64,000 nt of DNA from Streptomyces camponoticapitis (GTDB lineage: Bacteria > Actinomycetota > Actinomycetes > Streptomycetales > Streptomycetaceae), in the NCBI RefSeq assembly GCF_014646115.1, contig NZ_BMMV01000003.1:216770-280769 (forward strand), read 5' to 3'. Below, one piece after another: positions 45,196 through 54,341 of this stretch; position 1 is the first letter of the stretch, and each line of letters starts with the position of its first letter. The position numbers were made by a program, and so were the translations under genes. The notes under the pieces were generated by a model that had not been told where the DNA came from, made no database searches, and saw only the letters and a list, made by a program, of their open reading frames with translations.

Positions 45196-46446
45196 TCACT
45201 GGTTGGGGGACTGCGTTGCCAGCGGGATGCCGCACTGCAGGCAGCCGTTCGCGTGGTCGTCCCGGCAGACGTAGCCGATGGCACCATCCACGCACCATTC
45301 GGCGGCCTCCTCGGACAGCAGGTCGGGCCCGGCATGGAGCAGCCGACGAAGTTCCGTGGTGTCCGCAATGTCGGCCGGGCGGTTGGTGAACCACTCGTCG
45401 AACCAAGGCTCGTCTCGGTGTATGCGCCAGTGTGCATTCTCCCGGTCGTCGACAGCCGTAGTGAACCGATCGACGATGCGCCCCCAACTCGGTGTTCCGA
45501 ACCAGCCGTTGTCGGACGCGCAGAAAAATTTGATCAGGGTTCGCAGGCCGAACTCCTTCTCGCGAAGAGAGTACGCTCGCCCCCAAGCGATCGCGTCCTG
45601 TGCCATCTCCGCGAGTTCTTCGCGCGGATCAGCCTCGTGTGCCGGGTCGTCAGGGTTGTGGCAGGCCAGCCCGAGCGCGAGAACAGACTGCCCGGTCGGT
45701 AGAGCCCGGGACGGGTTGACGATCGCGAGACCGAGACCGATCCAGTCGACACGGTCGAACGACAGCATCGAGCGCACGAGTCGGGTGGTTGCCGTGTTGA
45801 TCCGCATCATTGTGCCGTCGTGGAGCGGACTCTTCCCGGCATGCCAGTTCTCGACGGGTGTGTTGCGCCACACGGCCAGGGTGATGCGGGTGGCAGCGAG
45901 CCACAGAAGGGCGTCGTCGTCGAGGTGCCCGAACCGCTTGGCGCACTCCTGGGCGCCGTAGGTGATCAACTCTTCCGGTTTCGGCCACTTGTGGCTGTCG
46001 GGCCCTTCAGGCCCTTCAGGCGCGTACTCGTAGTCGTCGACGTACTCGTCGAGGATCGCGCTCAACTCGGCAGCGCTGTAAGCCTCGCTGTACTCGGAGC
46101 TGTCCGGCTCCTCGACGGTGTACATGTCGTGGTCCCAGGAGACGTACACGTCGCGCCAGAGCACCACGTCATCGCACTCGCCGGCGTTGTCCGTCACAAC
46201 CGGCCTGATGGTGATCGGGGCAGTACGCCCGTCGGTTCGCTCGCCGTCCTTCTCGGCGGCCCATGCGGTGATGACCCCGAGCGGCTTCGGAAGGAGAGGA
46301 CCGACCTCGGTGATGCTGAACGGCTCGTCGTCGTCATCGGTGTCGAACCGGCTGTTGACGAACGCGACCGCCTCGGAGGGCGTGCTGACGATGGACTGGC
46401 TACCACTCTCGTTGTCAACCACTCGCCACAACGGGCTGTTCTTCAC
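45196..46446 (-). CDS. Uncharacterised protein
   Basis: 416 residues from GTG 46446 (MKNSPLWRVVDNESGSQSIV) with GGAGAG upstream. A frame starting TTG at 46512 is also open. It is soluble and acidic, with Asp/Glu-rich stretches (FDTDDDDEPF, EYVDDYEYAPEG). A helical C-terminal half (ARPREELAEMAQ-like region, FGLRTLIKFFCASDNGWFGT) ends with two Cys pairs near the terminus (CVDGAIGYVCRDDHANGCLQ) that might bind zinc. I recognise no family. It is the largest gene of the island after dnaB. Confidence 0.65.
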   Translation of the reverse strand: MKNSPLWRVVDNESGSQSIVSTPSEAVAFVNSRFDTDDDDEPFSITEVGPLLPKPLGVITAWAAEKDGERTDGRTAPITIRPVVTDNAGECDDVVLWRDVYVSWDHDMYTVEEPDSSEYSEAYSAAELSAILDEYVDDYEYAPEGPEGPDSHKWPKPEELITYGAQECAKRFGHLDDDALLWLAATRITLAVWRNTPVENWHAGKSPLHDGTMMRINTATTRLVRSMLSFDRVDWIGLGLAIVNPSRALPTGQSVLALGLACHNPDDPAHEADPREELAEMAQDAIAWGRAYSLREKEFGLRTLIKFFCASDNGWFGTPSWGRIVDRFTTAVDDRENAHWRIHRDEPWFDEWFTNRPADIADTTELRRLLHAGPDLLSEEAAEWCVDGAIGYVCRDDHANGCLQCGIPLATQSPNQ

Positions 46447-46640
46447 GATGCTCTCCGATCGCGGTGAGCGCACCCGGGGCGGGTGCGATGCGCCGGGTGG
46501 CACTGACTCCAATTATGGGCTGATCAACCCATCCGTAGTCCCGAAGGCGCTTGTCGGCGACAACGTTCGGTACGTTCGCGTGCAACCTGCTTTTCGCGAC
46601 CGCGGCGACACAGCAGAGTCCCACAGCGGAGGAGGCGAAG

Positions 46641-46976
46641 ATGGCGCTGAACAAGAAGGGTTCCCGGCGCATAACCGTTGACGGGATCGAGTACCGCTGG
46701 CGGATCCGCAGGAAGCCCTCCTGCATGCAGGGCCTCTGCTGGACACCGCTGACCTATGCGGTTGAAGCGGCCAACGGTAGCCAGCCGGGCACGACCTTGA
46801 TCTTCACCAGCGGTCAGGCCCATCCCAGCAACTGAGTGGGCGTCGAGACGGGGCCCATTCGCCCAGCTCACGTTGCTGCCAGCATTCGAGAGGCACGGGA
46901 TCAAGGCTGGGATCCAACCCGGGTCGGTTCTCCTTTCCCGCTCGACCGATCCGCAGGATTCATCGCCCAGTCATGA
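46641..46976 (+). pseudogene. Small conserved actinobacterial protein, interrupted by an in-frame stop
   Basis: ATG 46641 with a strong GGAGGAGG upstream gives MALNKKGSRRITVDGIEYRW and reads as a conserved small Streptomyces protein family. A TGA stops it at 46833-46835, right after GQAHPSN, giving 64 residues. The same frame continues without a stop to 46976 with PAHVAASIREARDQGWDPTR, which looks like the family's C-terminal part. From memory, relatives have Trp after HPSN, so TGG to TGA is the likely change. It may still yield a truncated product. Function of the family is unknown. Confidence 0.6.
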
Positions 46977-47022
46977 GATAGAGCGGAGTAGGGCGGCGCA
47001 TCTGGCCCGGCATCATGGCCTG

Positions 47023-47337
47023 GTGACCACATGGATGCGCTGCCACTGGGACGAGGAAGACACCTGGTTCTACTTCGAGGTCGACGCCGAAGGCTGGGTG
47101 ATCCGGCAGGTCGAACTCGAAGGGCCTGAGCTGATCCCGATCGCAGCTGCTTCCCTCGCTGAGTGGCAGCGGGCCCGCGACGCAGGCCGCCTCGGTGACT
47201 ACGACAGCAGATTCGGGATCACCGCCGAGTTGCCCGTCTCGGAATGGGAAGGCCATGACCCCGAACAACTCACCTTCGAGGAGTTCGAGGATGTCTGGGG
47301 GTCTGCCCGTCGCCAAATTGTGGCCCGGCCAAGCTGA
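47023..47337 (+). CDS. Uncharacterised small protein
   Basis: 104 residues from GTG 47023 (MTTWMRCHWDEEDTWFYFEV); the frame is open further upstream to 46873, but the conserved-looking part starts here. It is acidic and Trp-rich, with a strand pattern at the start and a helical DPEQLTFEEFEDVWGSARRQ end. Similar short proteins are frequent in Streptomyces islands; no function is known. No clear ribosome-binding site precedes the GTG, so the start is uncertain. Confidence 0.55.
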   Translation: MTTWMRCHWDEEDTWFYFEVDAEGWVIRQVELEGPELIPIAAASLAEWQRARDAGRLGDYDSRFGITAELPVSEWEGHDPEQLTFEEFEDVWGSARRQIVARPS

Positions 47338-47451
47338 CCTCTCGGTCCCGCGTGTTGGCGTACTCGCCTTTGCGCAGAGCCGCCTACGGATGAACGTGCA
47401 GAGCAAGGAGACCTGTGAAGCGCGACAGTCCAGGTTCGAGATGATGGAGCG

Positions 47452-47853
47452 GTGTCTCTTCGCTATTTCAATCAGACTGGCTGGACCGCGATCTTCAACG
47501 GCACCGACACCGAGATCGGCCGCATGGTGCGTGTGGAGGGCTGGGACCAGGCGACCGGGACGGCCTTGGTCGTCGATCCCAAGCGCGGCGCCCTGCGTCC
47601 GGTAACGGACTACGAGGACTTCTCCCACTTGGAACGAGCTGACCAGGTCGTGGCCGCGGTGCCGGGTGGAGGGTGGCTGGTGCACTGGAAGGATGAGGGG
47701 CCAGGAGGAGCGCCGCTGACGGAGCAGGTACTGGCCTGGCTCATCACCTCGCAGGGGCGGGCGACAGCCATCACGGTCGATGCCCAGGGGCATGTCGAGG
47801 ATGCCGATGGCGCCGACGCCTTCATCCCGCCGGGCGAGGACCCGGTGTCCTGA
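47452..47853 (+). CDS. Uncharacterised protein
   Basis: 133 residues from GTG 47452 (MSLRYFNQTGWTAIFNGTDT) behind TGGAGC. It is soluble and beta-strand-rich in the first half (MVRVEGWDQATGTALVVDPK). A C-terminal WLVHWKDEGPGGAPLTEQVL part follows, and the end is Asp/Gly-rich. I recognise no family. It is convergent with the next gene, 45 bases away. Confidence 0.5.
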   Translation: MSLRYFNQTGWTAIFNGTDTEIGRMVRVEGWDQATGTALVVDPKRGALRPVTDYEDFSHLERADQVVAAVPGGGWLVHWKDEGPGGAPLTEQVLAWLITSQGRATAITVDAQGHVEDADGADAFIPPGEDPVS

Positions 47854-47898
47854 TCGGAGCTGGTCAGGCCACGTCGCTTCCGCCGATCGGGCACTCGA

Positions 47899-48273
47899 TC
47901 AGTCGTTGACCACCCGCTTAAAGATCTCGGAGAACTCGCCGCTCCCAATCAGTCCGGCGATCACGGCGGTCATGTTGTCGATGCCGGGATCCCTGACGAT
48001 CAGACCGTCCGAGACCCAGAAGTACCGGCCCCCAAGGGCTTCGTCGGTTCCTGCCCAGAGCTTCATCAGGCGTTCGACTTCCGCAACGGTGAACACAGTC
48101 GCAGTCCAACGAGATCCATCCTTCAGAGTCACGAAGACATCGACGTTGCAGACATCGTCCAAGCCCTCGACGTCGCTGGGCAGGAACGACGCCTGGAAGT
48201 CCTCCGTGCGGACCCGATACCAGGGCTCGTCCCACCCTCGCTCGATCGCTTCAGACGATGTGCTGTGGCTCAT
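47899..48273 (-). CDS. Uncharacterised protein
   Basis: 124 residues from ATG 48273 (MSHSTSSEAIERGWDEPWYR). A central VFVTLKDGSRWTATVFTVAE strand pair and a helix-rich end (AVIAGLIGSGEFSEIFKRVV) are visible. Small proteins of this sort with a DGSRW core and VSDGLIVRD are widespread in Streptomyces, often beside toxin-like genes. No function is assigned. Confidence 0.6.
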   Translation of the reverse strand: MSHSTSSEAIERGWDEPWYRVRTEDFQASFLPSDVEGLDDVCNVDVFVTLKDGSRWTATVFTVAEVERLMKLWAGTDEALGGRYFWVSDGLIVRDPGIDNMTAVIAGLIGSGEFSEIFKRVVND

Positions 48274-48383
48274 CGCGCGAGTGTCCCTGGTCGGAGCATC
48301 CATCTCAACCGAGATCCTCTGCCGCACTGCTGTCCGCGGTCAGAGCCGGGGACATTCGTCCGTACGCAACTGGGGAGGTTCGT

Positions 48384-48806
48384 ATGCCGACACCGCGGAG
48401 GGTTCTTGGCATGACCCCGACCCTTCCCCGCACCGTCCGAGCCGTCGACACTGCTCAGCTCCTGGACCTGGCCCAGGAGGCCGCCGTGCATAGCTTCAGC
48501 CAGCGGCTCCCGGTCGACTGGCTACGAGAGCACCTCGCCGCAGAAGCGACGCACTACCTGTTCCCGACACTCGTGCAGCGGCTCACGCACCGTCCCGAGG
48601 TGCCGCTGCAGTGGAGGTGCCAGCAACTGCTGACCGTCAGCACCGGCGAGCAGATCTGGGGTCTCCTCGACGTCCTTCCCCACACCTTCGACAAGATCCC
48701 GGAGACCTTGGACACGGCGTCCAAGAAGGAGATCGTCAACCGCATCGAGCAAGCAGTGAAGGTGCGGGAGTGGATGGAACGGACGGCCGCCGATGCAGGT
48801 TCATGA
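48384..48806 (+). CDS. Uncharacterised helical protein
   Basis: 140 residues from ATG 48384 (MPTPRRVLGMTPTLPRTVRA) with GGGAGG 5 bases upstream; ATG 48411 is an alternative. It is mostly alpha-helical by composition (AQLLDLAQEAAVHSFSQRLP, DTASKKEIVNRIEQAVKVRE). No recognised domain. It is divergent from the preceding gene by about 110 bases. Confidence 0.6.
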   Translation: MPTPRRVLGMTPTLPRTVRAVDTAQLLDLAQEAAVHSFSQRLPVDWLREHLAAEATHYLFPTLVQRLTHRPEVPLQWRCQQLLTVSTGEQIWGLLDVLPHTFDKIPETLDTASKKEIVNRIEQAVKVREWMERTAADAGS

Positions 48807-49077
48807 GGTCCGGCGCAGCCGGCTGGGCAGTCTGAGGAAATGACATCGATCTGAGACAGCCGCTTGCCGACACGTCGTGAGACTGGAGGGGAACGTCCAG
48901 GTCATAGCGTCGGCGCCTGACACCGAAAGTGAGAACCTACAGGATGAAGCTCTATCGAGACCTGGCCTCTGGTGCAGCTCGGGTTGTTGGGACCTTCAGG
49001 GTGGGAGAGCAGCACGGTCACTGGTCGCGAAACCCGTTACCAGCACTCAGCTCTGCAGCGGCTGCCACCATGCTGGG

Positions 49078-49529
49078 ATGGCCCACGGCATCGTGTTCTT
49101 CCTCGCTCCGGACGACGAGAGTGCCGCTGCTACGCGCCGACGGGGGCCTGGCCGGATGTTTGAGTCTGTGACCTGCCACTTCATAGAGCCCGATAGTGCC
49201 ATCGCGGAGTGGGACATGTACTTCGAGGAGCCCTCTGCCGAAACCCCGCCGATCGAGCGGCTCCTTGCGTGGCCGTGGCCGGAGTGGGTCACTGCCCCCT
49301 TGAACGATGGCGTCGAGGTGTTCGCTCTGCCGCCGCGGTTGATCCGGGCATTGGCCGACGCCACTCCGTTGAGCTGGAGGAGCTGGCAGAGCGCTGGACC
49401 GCGAGGCTCAGGTCCGCCGACGGGGACGAAATGACCGACGATGATCTGCTGGCGGTCCTGCAGGGAGTGTCCCGGCTTGCGGCGTCTGCGGTGACCACGG
49501 GCCGCGGCCTCTACAGCTGGAGCTTCTGA
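49078..49529 (+). pseudogene. Conserved hypothetical gene split by a frameshift
   Basis: Frame 1 from ATG 49078 (MAHGIVFFLAPDDESAAATR) runs through EWDMYFEEPSAETPPIERLL and VFALPPRLIRALADATP. At about 49363-49375 the coherent sequence shifts to another frame, continuing VELEELAERWTARLRSADGD and ending LLAVLQGVSRLAASAVTTGR plus seven residues at 49529. The two parts read as one protein of about 150 residues, so a 1-base insertion or deletion (or sequencing error) broke it. In frame 1 alone it ends at 49434 with nonsense-like sequence. I recognise the protein type from other Streptomyces but know no function. Confidence 0.62.
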
Positions 49530-49616
49530 CCGTCCGGTGAACCTCGACGCAGTCCAGGGTCTCGCCGATGTCCTGCCTGAGCTGCGGAGCGGGGAAGGCC
49601 GGGTGACGATTCCCGC

Positions 49617-50372
49617 CTAGTCAGCGGCAACGAACGCTCCGCCGACGAGGACGGGGACGACCTCGCAAGCGTCCAGCTCTGTCGCGATGGCGACATCGTC
49701 CGCATAGCCGCTGTTGATGAGCTCGTGGCCCGATGCACAGGCCGCGACAGTGGCGCCCACGTCTGTCACGCCGTCGAAGGCCGCGGCCGCGACTGCCGCC
49801 TCCGGCGAGAGGTCGCTCCGGCCGGCTCGGCGCAGCGCGGCGATCACGGATCCGGCGCCGAGGAGATCTTCGAGCGCGGGCCTGAGGCTGCCGTCGGGCC
49901 AGCGCTCACCCGAGGCAATCACCAGTACAGGCTTCTCGGCCGTTCCATAGCCCCGATCCGCCAGCCATCGGCCGACAGCGGTCGCGTTCCTCAGTGCCCC
50001 GGCAACCACCATCGCCTCCCCCGCCACGGCGGCGATGGTGGATCCGTTGGGCGAAGGGAGCACCAGCCGCGAAGCGAAGGGAGCACGTCGCAGTGCGGCT
50101 GGAGACAACGACCACGGCGACGTCTCGCCGGCCATGCTCCGCCCCATGGCCAGCTGGGCCCCCACCTCGTCAGCGAAGGTCCCAGCGGTCTCGTCACGCC
50201 AGCGATAAGGGAACACCTGAGTCCCCGCCTCGACCGCGACCGTCACCGACGTCGTGAACGACAACACGTCGACGACGACAAGGCAGGCGGTGTCCTGCGC
50301 GAGAAGCTCCGCGCCGACTGGTCCCCACTCGAACCGCACCCCATGGCAAGCCTGCATGAACCAATCACCCAT
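49617..50372 (-). CDS. 2-Phosphosulfolactate phosphatase (ComB) family protein
   Basis: 251 residues from ATG 50372 (an internal ATG at 50357 is equally possible). It shows the ComB-like segments CLVVVDVLSFTTSVTVAVEA, LVLPSPNGSTIAAVAGEAMV, VLVIASGERWPDGSLRPALE and DLLGAGSVIAAL. In coenzyme M makers ComB dephosphorylates 2-phosphosulfolactate. Actinobacterial copies mostly stand alone and their substrate is unproven. It is divergent from the downstream GNAT gene. Confidence 0.82.
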   Translation of the reverse strand: MGDWFMQACHGVRFEWGPVGAELLAQDTACLVVVDVLSFTTSVTVAVEAGTQVFPYRWRDETAGTFADEVGAQLAMGRSMAGETSPWSLSPAALRRAPFASRLVLPSPNGSTIAAVAGEAMVVAGALRNATAVGRWLADRGYGTAEKPVLVIASGERWPDGSLRPALEDLLGAGSVIAALRRAGRSDLSPEAAVAAAAFDGVTDVGATVAACASGHELINSGYADDVAIATELDACEVVPVLVGGAFVAAD

Positions 50373-50474
50373 GAACGGAGATCATGGCAAAGACTCCCGA
50401 GTGGACTCCCCGATCGTCGACCGTCTCCGCTTATTGGTTTGCCGCCGGTCGGCCAGGTCGGATAGGAAGCCCGC

Positions 50475-51002
50475 ATGCTACGAGGAAGCAAGGTCGGGCT
50501 CAGGGCCCGGCACCAAGAGGACATTCCGATCCTGGAGGCCGAACTCTACGACGACGTGGTCAACGCCTCGCGGGCGGAAGGCCGGCCGTGGCGGCCGATC
50601 ACGCCCGGCTCGAAGGACTCGCGTGCCGCGGTGGACGACAAGGAGGAGGGGCACGCCCCGTTCTCCGTGGTGGCCTTGGACGGCGGCGCGCTGGTCGGCA
50701 TCGCGAGCCTGTGGGACATCGACACCCACAACCGCTCCGCTCACGTCGGGCTGGGGCTGCTGCCGTCCGCGCGCGGCCGGGGGTACGGCACCGACGTGGT
50801 CGCGGTGCTGTGCCACTACGGCTTCGCCGTGCGCAGCCTGCACCGGTTGCAGATCGAGACGCTCTCGGACAACGTGGCGATGCTGCGCTCCGCCGAGCGC
50901 AACGGCTTCGTCCGCGAGGGTGTGCTGCGCTCTTCGGCGTGGGTGATGGGGGAGTTCCTGGACGAGGTGCTGCTCGGACTCCTGGTCGAGGACTGGAAGT
51001 AG
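50475..51002 (+). CDS. GNAT acetyltransferase (RimJ/RimL type)
   Basis: 175 residues starting MLRGSKVGLRARHQEDIPIL. The acetyl-CoA motif is VGLGLLPSARGRGYGTDVVA and the C-terminal RLQIETLSDNVAMLRSAERN is typical of the RimL-like group that acetylates N-terminal amino groups or antibiotics. It has the full family length. Target unknown. Upstream lies the divergent ComB-like gene. Confidence 0.85.
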   Translation: MLRGSKVGLRARHQEDIPILEAELYDDVVNASRAEGRPWRPITPGSKDSRAAVDDKEEGHAPFSVVALDGGALVGIASLWDIDTHNRSAHVGLGLLPSARGRGYGTDVVAVLCHYGFAVRSLHRLQIETLSDNVAMLRSAERNGFVREGVLRSSAWVMGEFLDEVLLGLLVEDWK

Positions 51003-51038
51003 TCGGGTCTCCCGAAGGCGCACCACGCGCGTCTGCCG

Positions 51039-52046
51039 CTACAGAGGTGGTTCGGCGAAGAGTTCAACCAGCCAGTGGGCACTCTCCGCGTCTTCCGGGG
51101 CTTCCGCGCTGTCGGATGTCCCGGGGAAGAGACGGCCCCATGAGCAGGCCCGGCCGATCGCCCCGAGCCGCCAGGCCAGGGTGACGGCGCGTCGCAGTTC
51201 CGCTGGTGCCTGGCCGGACCCTGTCCAGGGCTCCAGGTAAGCGTCCCGAAGTCGCGGCAGTACGTCGGAGCCGTACCGTGCGCGGGCCGCGAGGGCGGGG
51301 ACCAGCAGGCTGCAGAAGGGGTGTGACACCGCCGCGTCGCCCCAGTCGAAGAAGGTGAAACGGCCCGGCTCGGGGGCGAAGAGCTGACCTTCGTGCAGAT
51401 CGGAATGGTCGAGCGAATCGGCGATGCCGATTCCGGCCAGTTCCTCGCACCAGTCAACGAGGCGCGGACGTGAGGCGCGCAAGGTCCTGCGGTCGGCCGG
51501 CTCCAGCTTGGTGTTCCTGTCGACGACGCTGTCGAAGATCTCGGGGAGGTGGGCGGGGCGGGCGTTGGGTACGCCGAGCAATTCGATCTTCTCGGTGTAC
51601 GGACGCAGGGCCAGCTGCATCTCGGCGTACTGGCGCAGCAGTTGCTCCCAGGCCCGTGGGCCGCCGGAACCACGGGCCAGTACGTCCCTGAAGAGCGGTC
51701 CGCCGTCCGGAAGCAGCGACCATCCACGCGCGGTGTCGACGGCGAGGGGCTTCAGTACGTGCTCGGGGACCCAGCCGGCCAACGCCTCGGTCAGTCCGCC
51801 TTCGAAGGCGCTGCCGGGCGGGTTGGCCTTGAACCACACGGTGTCATGTTCTTCGACGGGAATCCGCACCAGCACGGACCAGGGCCGCAGCCGTACCGTC
51901 CACCGTCCTGCTTCGCGCAGCCCATGGGCCGCGAGCTGCCGCTCCACCCAGCCGAGGGCTGCTTCCCGCCAACCGTCCTGTTCCCAGGGCGTCACCGCGT
52001 CCGGGTACTGCCCCCGGTCCGGGACCACCGAAGCATCGCGTCGCAT
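51039..52046 (-). CDS. Aminoglycoside phosphotransferase (APH)-like protein
   Basis: 335 residues. The catalytic loop SLDHSDLHEGQLF (HxDxxxxN-like, with Gln in place of the usual Asn) and the metal-binding TFFDWGDAAVSHPF are clear. The N-terminal kinase lobe contains VWFKANPPGSAFEGGLTEAL. APH-fold proteins include antibiotic kinases and small-molecule kinases, so resistance should not be assumed. The annotated ATG at 52046 lacks a good ribosome-binding site. Confidence 0.83.
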   Translation of the reverse strand: MRRDASVVPDRGQYPDAVTPWEQDGWREAALGWVERQLAAHGLREAGRWTVRLRPWSVLVRIPVEEHDTVWFKANPPGSAFEGGLTEALAGWVPEHVLKPLAVDTARGWSLLPDGGPLFRDVLARGSGGPRAWEQLLRQYAEMQLALRPYTEKIELLGVPNARPAHLPEIFDSVVDRNTKLEPADRRTLRASRPRLVDWCEELAGIGIADSLDHSDLHEGQLFAPEPGRFTFFDWGDAAVSHPFCSLLVPALAARARYGSDVLPRLRDAYLEPWTGSGQAPAELRRAVTLAWRLGAIGRACSWGRLFPGTSDSAEAPEDAESAHWLVELFAEPPL

Positions 52047-52075
52047 CGGCCCATTCCATCAGTGTTCCCGGCGCC

Positions 52076-52696
52076 CTAGTCGCCGCCTCCACCGCCGCCC
52101 CCACCGCTCCCGCAGCTGAAGCCGCCCGGTTCCGAGGACGAGTGCGTGTCGGAGAAGTCCGGGTCGTGGGTGTAGTCGTAGTCGTTGTCCGGATCGGTCG
52201 CCCTGCCCATGCGTATCAGGGTGCGGCCCAGGCCGGACGGGAGTGAGGTACCCGCGACGAGGCGGCGCAGGCGTCGGTCCGGGTGGGCGGCGGGGCCGTC
52301 GAAGAGGTACGTGGGGAGCGTGGCGGCCTTCCTGGCCGTCGCCAACTGGCGCCTGCCCGCCGGGGTGAGCCGGTGGCGGCTCCGGGCGACGAGGCCGAGG
52401 GCCACCAGCTCGCGCTTGATCGCCGCGACGTCCGGGCCGCCCCGTACGGCGTTCGCGACGATCTTCAGGCTCCTCCCGCGCGGGCAACTCGCGAGGACCG
52501 CCCGTTCGACGGGGTGCTCGGCGAGCCGGTCGTCCTCCTCGACCGCGCGTACCCGGGGGCCGACGATCGTGACGGCCCCCCGGTCACGCAGCGCGAAGAG
52601 CGCGGCTTCCAGGACGCGTTGAGGTCCACCGGCCAGATAGGCCACTTCGTACGCTTCGAGTCGTCGCTCGGCCGCCGAGACGCGCCGCCGGTTCAT
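52076..52696 (-). CDS. TIGR04222-type protein
   Basis: 206 residues from ATG 52696 (MNRRRVSAAERRLEAYEVAY); GTG 52705 is possible. The YEVAYLAGGPQRVLEAALFA segment and the C-terminal run CGSGGGGGGGG match the TIGR04222 group, usually found in actinobacterial membrane proteins. Here the usual membrane helix is not evident. Function unknown. Confidence 0.72.
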   Translation of the reverse strand: MNRRRVSAAERRLEAYEVAYLAGGPQRVLEAALFALRDRGAVTIVGPRVRAVEEDDRLAEHPVERAVLASCPRGRSLKIVANAVRGGPDVAAIKRELVALGLVARSRHRLTPAGRRQLATARKAATLPTYLFDGPAAHPDRRLRRLVAGTSLPSGLGRTLIRMGRATDPDNDYDYTHDPDFSDTHSSSEPGGFSCGSGGGGGGGGD

Positions 52697-52830
52697 GGTC
52701 CGCACAGGAGCCCCCGTCCCTGATGTCGTACCTGATGTCGTCTTTCGCCAGTATGGCCGCGATGCCGGGAACGGGGGTCGGCGCGGCGGCAGTTCAGAGG
52801 AAGACTTGAGGTACGGCCGTACGGCCCCGC

Positions 52831-54153
52831 TCAGGACGAGGCCCGGTACATCAGCCGCCGTAGCAGGGCCTCGACGGGCCCGCGGCGGCCGGCGCGTTCC
52901 AGGGCGTACGCCCCCGCCACCGTGATCAGCCAGACTCCGACCGCGACGAGTGCCATCGTGGCGCTCGTCAGGTGTTCGCCGAGCCCGAGGCCCCATGCCG
53001 CCAGAAGCGGGGCGAAGACGAGCGAGTGCGTGAGGTAGCAGGACAGGGAGCGTTTGCCGACCGCGGACACCGCCTCGACGGCTCGCGCGCCCCGGCGGGC
53101 CGGCCTCCGTGTCCACCAGTGCGCGAAGAGCGCGACGGCGGCGACGTAACCGAACCCGGCCGCGTTGCCGGTGACCTCCCTGATCGTGTAGAGGATCCCC
53201 GAATCGCTCTGCGCGTCGTCCGGGACGGTGATGGCGCCGATGTGCGCCAGCGCGGCGGGCAGGCCGCCGAGCCAGCCGACGGAGATACCGATGACGGCGG
53301 TACGGCGCAGCAGCTTCAGGTGCTGTCCTGGCTCTTCCAGGATCCGGCGCCGCGCCGCCCAGAAGCCGAGCAGGAAGATGACGTAGGCGCCCCCGATCAG
53401 GGATGCGGGGGCGGCGGCGAAGGTGACGAACAGTCCGGTGGTCACGCGGGTGCCGGCCGCGGTGAGCCAGTTCGCCTCGCCCGCCGCGTACGCGTCGGCG
53501 CCCGGCTCCACGCCGGCGTCACCCACGGCGCCGAGATCGCCCTGGAGCAGCACCGTCACGATCGGCTGTGCGGCGCTGACCGCCATCACCGTCGTCCCGA
53601 TCCAGATCCACCACATGAGCGCGCGATCGCCGCGTCTGAGGAAGAGCCGGCCGAGTGCGAGGCTCAACAGGCCGTAGAAACCGACGATGTCGCCGGCCAT
53701 CAGCAGGGTGGAGTGCAGCAGGCCGAGGACGATCAGCAGGACGCTGCGCCTGCGCAGGAGCTTGACGGCGTCGCGCTCGGCGTCGCGCTCGGCATCCCGC
53801 TCGGCGGTGCCCGAGGACTTCTGGCGCAGGAACAGCTGCGTCATCCCGTAGCCGAAGAGGAAGGCGAAGAGCGGATAGACCCGCAGGTCCAGGGTGGTGA
53901 TCATGCTGAACTGCACGGCGCGGTCGAGCCATCCCCCGTCCACGGGCTGCCAGCCCGACGGCCCGTGCCGCGCCGCCCACAGATGGAACGCGGTGTTCGA
54001 CAGCACGATGAACAGCAGCATGAGCCCGCGTGCGAGGTCGGGCGCGAGCGCCCGCTCCGAGGCCCGTACGGCCCCCCGCGCGGGCACCGGCACCGGCGCG
54101 GACCCGACCCCGGCGGCGACCGGCCCGCTGTCTTTCGTCGTCTCGGCTGTCAT
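52831..54153 (-). CDS. DUF418-family membrane protein
   Basis: 440 residues from ATG 54153 (MTAETTKDSGPVAAGVGSAP). About nine membrane segments are present, beginning LMLLFIVLSNTAFHLWAARH. The DUF418 C-terminal region contains GKRSLSCYLTHSLVFAPLLA. The repeat ERDAERDAERDA (GAGCGCGAC-type tandem DNA near 53765-53810) lies in a cytosolic loop. YeiB-like relatives are of unknown function. Confidence 0.84.
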   Translation of the reverse strand: MTAETTKDSGPVAAGVGSAPVPVPARGAVRASERALAPDLARGLMLLFIVLSNTAFHLWAARHGPSGWQPVDGGWLDRAVQFSMITTLDLRVYPLFAFLFGYGMTQLFLRQKSSGTAERDAERDAERDAVKLLRRRSVLLIVLGLLHSTLLMAGDIVGFYGLLSLALGRLFLRRGDRALMWWIWIGTTVMAVSAAQPIVTVLLQGDLGAVGDAGVEPGADAYAAGEANWLTAAGTRVTTGLFVTFAAAPASLIGGAYVIFLLGFWAARRRILEEPGQHLKLLRRTAVIGISVGWLGGLPAALAHIGAITVPDDAQSDSGILYTIREVTGNAAGFGYVAAVALFAHWWTRRPARRGARAVEAVSAVGKRSLSCYLTHSLVFAPLLAAWGLGLGEHLTSATMALVAVGVWLITVAGAYALERAGRRGPVEALLRRLMYRASS

Positions 54154-54341
54154 GCCCCAAACGCTAGGAACGGCGTCCGGGATCGGTAACCCGCCTTCTG
54201 TACAGCCTTGTCGGTCCAAGGTATGCCTCTCGGTCGACCCCGGCCGACGAAAGTACGCGCGGGGCACCGACCGGTGACCGGGCATCCCCGGCCCGCTGAA
54301 ATGAGGTCGACGGACGGGGGCCCTACCGGTAGATGTGGACC

